Notes under the pieces: model-generated | The model's input: only the letters and a program-made list of their open reading frames with translations | Databases searched by the model: none | What the model was told of the DNA's origin: nothing | Made by a program: the position numbers and the translations under genes | Source of the DNA: Ascaphus truei | Lineage: Eukaryota > Chordata > Amphibia > Anura > Ascaphidae | DNA length: 64,000 nucleotides | Assembly (NCBI GenBank): GCA_036426205.1 | Contig: CM071568.1 | Location: forward strand, 35,567,623-35,631,622 | Direction of reading: 5' to 3' | In this document: positions 57,480 through 64,000 of the stretch, piece by piece | How positions within the stretch are numbered: the first letter of the stretch is position 1 | How the letters are laid out: the number at the start of each line of letters is the position of its first letter

Positions 57480-58186
57480 GGTCCACGACTTATCACTGCT
57501 CTTTTGAGGGCTACTAACTCAGTGAGACCAGTTTTAGAAGCAGCCAGTTGCTGAGCAGCTTGTATTTTAGCTCGGGTACCCTCACTAACAGAAGTGGAGA
57601 ATATTTGTTGCGTACCCGAACCCGAAGGGGGTGGAGGGGTCTCACTGCGACTCACAGTCGGACTGGGGTCAACACGAGGTGTTATTGCTTATAAAACATC
57701 CTCATCCGAAAAGGGTTCCTGAGATAAACTAGTGTACAGGGAAGATATATAAGGAGGTGGAGGTGCGGAGGACACAATTTTATCGGGTGACATTTCACAC
57801 CCGTAGGGGGTAATTTTAACCCATGCATTGGCAGATTCAAACATATATTTCATATTCCACTTTGGGTTGGGACCAAACCACAACCAGTCAGGATCCCCTA
57901 GACAAGTGCCTCTAAGCATCAACATATGAAAATCATCAAAGGCACCGTCTCTTGGAAACGGACTAGTGGAACCCATTGCTTCAGTCCACCCAGACAAATT
58001 GTCCACAAACGGATCAACATAATAATCTCCGACAATCTGTACAACAAATTATTTGGGGCTTTGACCTGGTTTCCGTCTACAAACAGTGACCTGTCCTACA
58101 TTTTTATTTTTCTTAGTCTTTTTGTTAGTTTTATACTTAATAAACTCTGGTTTACCTCCCAGATTTTTACTAGTGTTAGTACCCAT
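57480..58186 (-). pseudogene. Retroviral gag N-terminal region, broken
   Basis: ATG at 58186 followed by Gly, Lys-rich N-terminus as in matrix proteins. TAA at 58049-58051 (codon 46) and another stop at 57689 interrupt one frame. Between them are a Trp-rich matrix-like segment (DWLWFGPNPKW, near 57860) and PPPPY. After the second stop a Pro-rich stretch (PPPPSGSG) and a helical segment follow. A capsid is not recognisable. Confidence 0.65.
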
Positions 58187-58279
58187 AATTAGTTTATATA
58201 AAAATGAAATGATTGCAAAACAAAGGAAACTTATACAGAAGATCTAAAAGAGAAAAACTTATCACTGTAATCTTAACAC
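58187..58279. other. Retrovirus leader remnant
   Basis: AT-rich, short; no primer-binding site recognised on minus. Confidence 0.35.
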
Positions 58280-58533
58280 TTGTGCTCTACAATACAATAC
58301 TTATACTCTATAATACATTACGTATACTCTATAATTCAACACTTATACTCTATAATACAACACTTATACTCTATAATAAACACATACTCTATAATAAACA
58401 CTTATACTCTATAATACAACACATACTCTATAATACAACACTTATACTCTATAATACAACACTTATACTCTATAATAAACAAACACTTATACTCTATAAT
58501 ACAATACTTTACACTTATACTCTATAATAAGTC
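58280..58533. repeat. Minisatellite 1, ACTCTATAATACAACACTTAT unit
   Basis: Eleven tandem copies of CTTATACTCTATAATACAAC, unit 18-28 bp, mostly 21. Confidence 0.92.
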
Positions 58534-58579
58534 TGCTGTGTCCGGGAGAGCGTAAACCAATCTGATGAACAACAACAAT

Positions 58580-58731
58580 TAGGGACTTTATACCCGTAAT
58601 TGGTATCAGGGACTTTATACCCCAATAATATCAGGGACTTTATACCCTTTAATGCCAGGGACTTTATACCCTTTAATGCCAGGGATTTTATACCCTTTAA
58701 AACCTATCAGGGACTTTATACCCTGATATCC
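58580..58731. repeat. Minisatellite 2, CAGGGACTTTATACCC unit
   Basis: Six tandem copies of CAGGGACTTTATACCC plus a variable 8-12 bp spacer; unit about 24-28 bp. Copies 3 and 4 share TTTAATGC. Confidence 0.92.
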
Positions 58732-58933
58732 TACCAATAGGGATCCCCAAAGGGAAGGAAAGAAACAATAAATTAGAGTATACAGTGGCGAACGATCTGA
58801 GTCTAAGACGGCTAGATCCACGGCTCTCAGATTATCCCGGTTAGGTGCGTTTTTTGTCGTTTTTGCCCGGAGTGAAATCCGTTATTTTCGTGCTCGTGAT
58901 ATTAGCATTTTATTCCCGCTGTCTGCAATACTG
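58732..58933. other. Unassigned sequence before the Penelope element
   Basis: No ORF. Probably the 5' end of the retroviral unit; the minus strand is moderately GC-rich. Confidence 0.4.
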
Positions 58934-59069
58934 CAATTTCGTACATGATCCAGGGGGAGCATGGGAGGAAAATGAAAATATAAAAGAAACACAATATAAG
59001 TGCAGACAGTTTGATACTGAGTGGGTTAGAGTTATCGTGTATCTTGGCTCATAAGTGTTGCCTACTCAC
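58934..59069. repeat. Inverted terminal repeat, left
   Basis: Reverse complement of 63012-63150. CCTACTCAC at 59061-59069 pairs with GTGAGTAGG at 63012-63020, and ATCCAGGGGGAGCATGGG pairs with CCCATGCTCCCCCTGGAT. A few mismatches. The repeat stops exactly where the coding part begins. Confidence 0.92.
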
Positions 59070-59071
59070 AA

Positions 59072-59313
59072 AAAAGTGTCATTTCAAAGGGGCTGAGATT
59101 CGCACCAGCTAGACATCGTAGCAGTTTTGAATTATTTGTAGATGCGAATAGATTTCTTCGGAAATTAACTTTAAAAAGATTCTTCATAGGTAGGAATCAA
59201 CAATCTGGGTTAGAAAGAAGTGTAGCACCAGTGGTAGCACAAGAAATAAAAATGATACACACAGGATTGAAACCCAAATCCTCTTTCTACCCACATTTTG
59301 CAAAGGGTAACTA
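59072..59313 (+). pseudogene. Penelope N-terminal fragment, out of frame
   Basis: An 80-codon frame reads SKGLRFAPARHRSSFELFVD and RKLTLKRFF, the N-terminal block of Penelope proteins, and stops at TAA 59311-59313. The main frame takes over from TTG at 59298, so a single frameshift separates them. Confidence 0.8.
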
Positions 59314-61265
59314 ACCTAGTGACGTTCTTCCAAATGATCAATTCAGACTTCGAAAACCTTTTGACACAAAAAAACAAATTGAAGGATAATCTTACAAAAC
59401 AAGAAAAATTAGCATTAAAGGAACTGACGGATAGAGAAGACTATAACAAGGAATCTCACAGATTACTAGATGACGAGGAAACTTATTTAAAATTAAGAAA
59501 GAACCCCAATAGCGAATTCACAGACGAGTTAAGGTGTCTACTGGAGAAAGGGAAAGATCTAGAAATATTGGATGAGGGAGATTACCAATTTCTGTACAGC
59601 GACAAATCGAAAGTACCGGTATTCTATCATTTACCAAAAATCCATAAGAGTGTGGTCAATCCCCCGGGCAGACCTATCGTCTCGGGGATTGACTCACTCA
59701 CTGCCAATTTGTCGCTGTACATAGATGTTTTCCTGCAAAAATATGTCACACAACAGAAAGCGTACCTCAGAGACACCACAGATCTGTTGAACACATTAAG
59801 TAAGGTGAGATGGGAGCATAACTATATCATGGCAACATGTGACGTTGTGTCACTGTACACTTCAATAGACCATGAGAAAGGGTGCAGAGCAGTAAAAAGA
59901 TTTTTGGAAAAAGACACTGATATGGTAGAAGCACAGGACAATTTCATCATTGACGCCATCATGTTTATCTTACAGCACAACTTTTTTTGGTACAATGAGG
60001 ATTATTACCTCCAGAAGCGTGGAACGGCCATGGGGCCCAGGTTCGCCCCAAGCTATGCCAACCTCTTCATGGCATCTTGGGAAGAGGACAACATCTGGCC
60101 CAATGGTAGGCTTGGAGAGGGCCTGGTCCTATGGCATCGTTTCATAGACGATGTGTTCCTCATATGGGGAGGGGGGGAGACAGAGTTGACCAACTTTCTG
60201 ACAGGATTAGACAGTAAAGACTTAGAGCTAAAGTTCACAAATAATTTTAGTGACAAGCAAATCAATGATTTAGATATGGAAATATATGTTGAAAATAAAG
60301 AAATAAATACAAGAACTTATTTCAAAGAGACAGATAAAAACAATTACATCCTACGGACAAGCTGCCATCTACCTAGGTGGATGGATGGATTTCCATCTAG
60401 CCAATTCACCAGGATTAAACGGAATTGCAGTGAGAGAGACACATTTTTAATGCAATCTAATAAACTTAAGGATAGGTTCTTGGAAAAGAGGTATAGGGAA
60501 GACAAGCTAGACGAGGCATTGGTAAAGATAGATAGTTTGAACAGGGAAGATTTACTTAAACCAAGACCAAAAAACAGCGTTGATAAAAACAAATTCGATT
60601 TTGCATTCCTCACTAATTATAATGGGGAAGCAAAGGAAATCAAAAAGATCATAGCTAAACACTGGGACATCCTCAGAAAAGACCCAGTATTGGGAAATGA
60701 AGTACCTGAACATCCGAACATCATATTTAGAAAGGCCTGTAATTTAAAGACTAAACTAGCTCCTAGTATCCTGAAGAGGGAAACTAAATCCCAACATTGG
60801 TTACAACAAAATAAAGGATTCCATGGATGTAAAACATGTAGGGCATGTCAGTTTAAATCTAACAATAAAACTGAATTTGTTTCGAACAACACAGGGGAAA
60901 AGTTTGATGTAACATCTTGTTTGACATGCAGGTCTGACCAGGTGGTGTACCTCCTGGAATTCCCGTGTAAATTACAATATGTAGGGAAGACAGAAAGACC
61001 AATAAGGGTCAGGATAATTGAACATCTAAGTAGCATAAAAAGAGCAATTGTCACACACAGTCTTCCTAAGCATTTCACGGAGAAACACCAAGGGGACCCC
61101 ACGGGCCTGACGTACATGGCCATTGAACATGTCCCGGGCCACTGGCGGGGGGGGGGGGATCGGAACCGGGAACTCATGAGGAGAGAATCCTTTTGGATCC
61201 ACAGGTTGCGGACCCTCTCCCCCAGAGGCCTTAACATGGAAATAGAGCTAACACCTTTTTTATGA
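59298..61265 (+). CDS. Penelope RT and GIY-YIG endonuclease protein
   Basis: 655 codons. RT motifs: FYHLPKIHK and GRPIVSG (residues 109-130), CDVVSLYTSI (181-190, motif A), RGTAMGPRFAPSYANLF (241-257, motif B) and RFIDDVFLIW (281-290, catalytic DD). C-terminal Cys motif CKTCRAC (511-517) is followed by CLTC, then the GIY-YIG domain: VVYLLEF...LQYVGKT (549-565), Arg-rich RPIRVRIIEH, and catalytic-type Glu in RRESFWIHRL (about 630). It should reverse transcribe RNA primed at a nick made by GIY-YIG. The natural start is in the fragment at 59072; the TTG given here is only the frame's first start-like codon. A G run at 61146-61158 in the frame is a possible error site. Confidence 0.9.
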   Translation: MQRVTNLVTFFQMINSDFENLLTQKNKLKDNLTKQEKLALKELTDREDYNKESHRLLDDEETYLKLRKNPNSEFTDELRCLLEKGKDLEILDEGDYQFLYSDKSKVPVFYHLPKIHKSVVNPPGRPIVSGIDSLTANLSLYIDVFLQKYVTQQKAYLRDTTDLLNTLSKVRWEHNYIMATCDVVSLYTSIDHEKGCRAVKRFLEKDTDMVEAQDNFIIDAIMFILQHNFFWYNEDYYLQKRGTAMGPRFAPSYANLFMASWEEDNIWPNGRLGEGLVLWHRFIDDVFLIWGGGETELTNFLTGLDSKDLELKFTNNFSDKQINDLDMEIYVENKEINTRTYFKETDKNNYILRTSCHLPRWMDGFPSSQFTRIKRNCSERDTFLMQSNKLKDRFLEKRYREDKLDEALVKIDSLNREDLLKPRPKNSVDKNKFDFAFLTNYNGEAKEIKKIIAKHWDILRKDPVLGNEVPEHPNIIFRKACNLKTKLAPSILKRETKSQHWLQQNKGFHGCKTCRACQFKSNNKTEFVSNNTGEKFDVTSCLTCRSDQVVYLLEFPCKLQYVGKTERPIRVRIIEHLSSIKRAIVTHSLPKHFTEKHQGDPTGLTYMAIEHVPGHWRGGGDRNRELMRRESFWIHRLRTLSPRGLNMEIELTPFL

Positions 61266-63011
61266 TGTTGGAGAATTGCAACCAAGACTAATCATGTCTC
61301 TCTTGTCTCCCTTTATCCCTTTTTCATTCCTCTCCATCCTACAATTGTTGAGTTTTTTTGTCCATTGCTATTCAACATATGCATGAGTTTAAGACAAGTG
61401 CCACCTGTCGTAGTCTCCCCATCCCCCAGGGCACCTTTAAGACCCCTTGTGAATAGATTGTTCAACATGTATGTTTACACTGCATTGTATAAACGTTTTT
61501 GTGCTGTGGTTAACATGATGACGTTTACCTAATAGATAATGCATTAATGTATTTGTAGAGATGCTCCCTTGATCATATAGGTATGTGGCCCTTATTACTG
61601 TGAGTCCCTTAAAGGACCAATATATAGGTCATCCCAACGGACATTCCCCCCATTCCTTACGGTATAGAACACCTGAGGTTCACCTAGCGTCTAGTTTTTT
61701 CGGATTGAATTGTATAATTTGTACGTTGACATACTACCATCTATGAATAGATATTATATGCCCCATTGGAATGTAACACACATTCTATATAGGATGCAAA
61801 TCATCCATCTTTTACTCAATTTTTATCACCATTGTATGGATTTAGTATTGGATCATTGTACATGACGGAGTATTTGTCATTCAACTCTCATACCCCATTA
61901 TGGGGGATATACGATTCATGTTTACAATTTTGGTAGCTGCTCCAGGCTACCAATTAAAAAATAAAAAAAATATATACAATTGAAAAAGACACACAGATAA
62001 TACACCTATCAACACCCATCACTCGTGAGAGCAGGCAAACCACCCATTTTTGAATATACATATGGATATATATTTATATATATTTTTTATTAAATATTTA
62101 TATATATATTTTTTATATAATTTTTCATATATATTTTTATATTTAATAATAATTATCCTTTATACCTTTTGTTTTTTTTATCAAGTGATTAAGACCCCCA
62201 TCACCAACTTAAAGACCTCACATAATCCTCATTTCCTTATATATGTATTCCTCATACACAATTAAATATTAACAAATATCCACTTCATCATCTCCTAATC
62301 ACCCCCTTCAAAACCGGCTGAATGCTCCCTTATGTATACTGATGGATTCCTCGTTAGTGACAAGTGCAGACCGCGTAGTAACAAATGTTTTTAATTAGAT
62401 TCTATTATATGCGCTATATAAGGATGTAGACTAGTAGAGGGCAGTACACTCCTGACGAAGCCACGCACTCTTTGGCGAAACGCATAGAGTGGTATCCGCC
62501 TACTGGGAGAGAGAGCAGGGACGAAGAACGGGAGCCCACCGCCGGAAGTGACGTATCGGGACTGCACCGGAAGTGACATACCGGAGTCCACAGGACGCGA
62601 TCAGACGGCGCGCTTCAGAAGGGATACACCGCAACCAACGTGCAGCGTAGAGATTGGAGTCTCCAACATCTGAGCACCCGGGAGGGGGCTGAGAGGGATC
62701 ATCCAGCGGAGCAGTATCCCACGCATCGTATGCGCACCAAAGGTGGTGGGTGAGCCCTAAGATCCACAGTCTACCCTCTTCCATCACAATCAATGTGATA
62801 CATGCCTGATTATATTGTTTTTATTGTAAGTGTGCATTTTAAGTTTCATAAAGTAAAACCCTTTTACATTACTGGTCTGCACTATGTATACTCTCTTTCC
62901 CTCCACACATATGCTGTCCTGCTGAGAGTGAAGTCTGCACCTTATCTAGAATCTACAGATCCAGTCCACTGAGACCATTGTGTCAAACTGCCTGTTTTCT
63001 ATTTGAATCCT
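61266..63011 (+). other. 3' region of the Penelope element
   Basis: 1.7 kb without ORFs. An A-rich stretch is at 61950-61985 and an AT-rich run of TATATTTTT at 62050-62160. 62448-62495 holds a hammerhead-like motif, followed by a GC-rich stretch (62500-62760) and then AT-rich sequence to the right inverted repeat. Confidence 0.6.
62443..62495 (+). repeat. Hammerhead-like motif, copy 6 (+), in the Penelope 3' region
   Basis: CACTC, then CTGACGA, a GCCA/TGGC hairpin, GAAAC-GC-ATA, then GAGTG. CACTC and GAGTG are complementary over five bases. It is the only copy here with an intact CTGANGA. Penelope elements are known to carry hammerhead ribozymes in this part. Confidence 0.6.
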
Positions 63012-63150
63012 GTGAGTAGGCAACACTTATGAGCCAAGATACACGATAACTCTAACCCACTCAGTATCAAACTGTCTGCACTTATATTGTGTTTCTTTTA
63101 TATTTTCATTTTCCTCCCATGCTCCCCCTGGATCACGTACGAATTTGCAC
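63012..63150. repeat. Inverted terminal repeat, right
   Basis: Inverted copy of 58934-59069. Confidence 0.92.
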
Positions 63151-64000
63151 AACCTGAGGGACAAGTAGAACCAGTCCCTAACCAGCTGGGTCGAGCAGGG
63201 TTTTTTTGTACACCTTCATATATTTATTCACGAATTTATCACGTGTGCACCATTATTTATGTTGCTTATATGTATTTCTTGTATCAATAGATCAAAGAAT
63301 TATTCACTGCACATTGATAGTGAACACTAGTAGAGTTAGCGCTTTATATTCACTATAACACAGTGCAATACTGCAATGCCATGTAAAAACTCAGGGGGGC
63401 GTTTGCGAGCTGTTGTCTTGGAAGTCTAATACCTTTGCGGTTCAACCTACGTCAGTACACAGTCTGCGTGTGCGAGCGCAGTAATTTTAAATTTGCATAT
63501 TTAAAGTATACATGCATTTGCAGTGCTGTGCTGCTGTACGGTATGTCACATTTGAAAATTGTTGAAACGCATAGGCATGTATAGTACTGTAACAGTGTCA
63601 CATTTCGGCATATACAGCGCTCTCCCCTCGCTCAGGATAATTAACTGCACTGCAGGATATTTCATCTTCTTATCTTCTGTGCAATGCAGTACATCTCTCC
63701 CACACAATTCCTTGGAACGTGTGTCTGGTTTCAATCACATTCCTGCTTGACAGCAGGAATTTACTGTGCATGCGCCTGTAACTTCGCCCACCACTGCTTG
63801 CATGCCTGAGTGAGTGACCAAATTTTTTTTTACATTTTTTATTGTATATATTTTTTTTTCTCCACAAGAAACTACAAAACTCATCTTACTGTATTACGAT
63901 ATTCAATCTGTGCTGTAGCTTTTGACTGCGACCCTGCACATGGTTGATTTGTGTGCTTTTTACGTACTAAATTTGGGAGTGTATTATTATGATGAACTGC
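63151..64000. other. No gene recognised
   Basis: AT-rich with T runs at 63825-63860. A perfect CCTGCTTGACAGCAGG hairpin lies at 63743-63758. The last 45 bp repeat the sequence at about 47185-47255 (see finding). Confidence 0.5.

Larger units (their letters stand above)
56839..58186 (-). mobile_element. Endogenous retrovirus, internally deleted
   Basis: A minus-strand provirus relic. A gag start with a myristoylation-type Met-Gly is at 58186. A PPPPY late-domain motif lies near 57760. After a frameshift the same strand reads the C-terminal part of integrase, then an overlapping envelope start. Protease, RT, RNase H and the integrase core are missing, so a large deletion joins gag to the end of pol. 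Stops and frameshifts make it non-functional. LTRs are not defined with certainty. Confidence 0.72.
58934..63150 (+). mobile_element. Penelope-like retroelement with inverted terminal repeats
   Basis: One + strand element. The coding part is 59072-61265, the 3' region runs to 63011, and inverted copies of about 135-140 bp lie at both ends. GIY-YIG plus Penelope-type RT is decisive. One frameshift near 59300 separates a short N-terminal frame from the 655-codon main frame. It is otherwise open and is one of the best-preserved elements here. Variable and inverted terminal duplications are a known habit of Penelope elements. Confidence 0.9.

Noticed and set aside
58280..58731. CRISPR-like array
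   Set aside because: Contiguous tandem units without unique spacers; these are minisatellites.

Overview
This window looks like repeat-rich, gene-poor nuclear DNA from a vertebrate, most probably a frog or toad. The evidence is the mixture of element families: L1-Tx1, CR1, L2 and Rex1-like LINEs, a Penelope-like element with a GIY-YIG domain, Ty3/gypsy pol of the integrase-before-RT (Gmr1-like) type, BEL/Pao-like gag, an endogenous retrovirus, hAT and TA-target DNA transposons, and a tRNA-derived SINE sharing its tail with L2. There are no operons, ribosome binding sites or rRNA/tRNA genes. Species cannot be assigned from the sequence alone.

Layout. 1.2-10.1 kb is a decayed + strand L1-Tx1 LINE, split by a 4.7 kb LTR retrotransposon at 4939-9647. 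The LTR element reads on the minus strand, has 575 bp LTRs, an AGGAG target duplication and a tRNA-Leu type primer site, and carries one long coiled-coil ORF with no pol. 10-17 kb holds a TIR transposon, a related LTR relic and a SINE. 17.3-20.1 kb is a minus-strand CR1 LINE and 20.3-20.8 kb a LINE C-terminus. 21-27 kb has a MITE, a gypsy IN-RT relic and hairpin repeats. 27.4-28.7 kb is a gag-like ORF with long Ala-rich stretches. 29.0-33.6 kb is a minus-strand L1 with ORF1, an odd spacer with YY1-type motifs, and ORF2. 35.5-38.6 kb is a + strand L2 with a 2A-like motif and nearly open RT. 39-43.7 kb contains a LINE RT fragment, a solo LTR with a GTGGT target duplication and a gypsy gag zinc knuckle.

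The only plausible host coding sequence is a divergent forkhead-domain exon at 45.33-45.94 kb, followed by a likely intron and polyadenylation signals. After it come a 2.66 kb hAT transposon filled with a G-rich minisatellite (50.2-52.9 kb), a TA-flanked MITE, a second LINE C-terminus copy, a roughly 400 bp duplicated block, a deleted endogenous retrovirus (56.8-58.2 kb), two adjacent minisatellites, and a Penelope-like element (59.07-63.01 kb) flanked by 140 bp inverted repeats.

The strongest candidates for something undescribed are the pol-less LTR element with a captured-looking coiled-coil protein, a dispersed family of hammerhead-ribozyme-like motifs whose flanking helix pairs differently in each copy, the forkhead gene, and the minisatellite-bearing hAT. 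Coordinates of repeat edges are by eye unless a target duplication fixes them.
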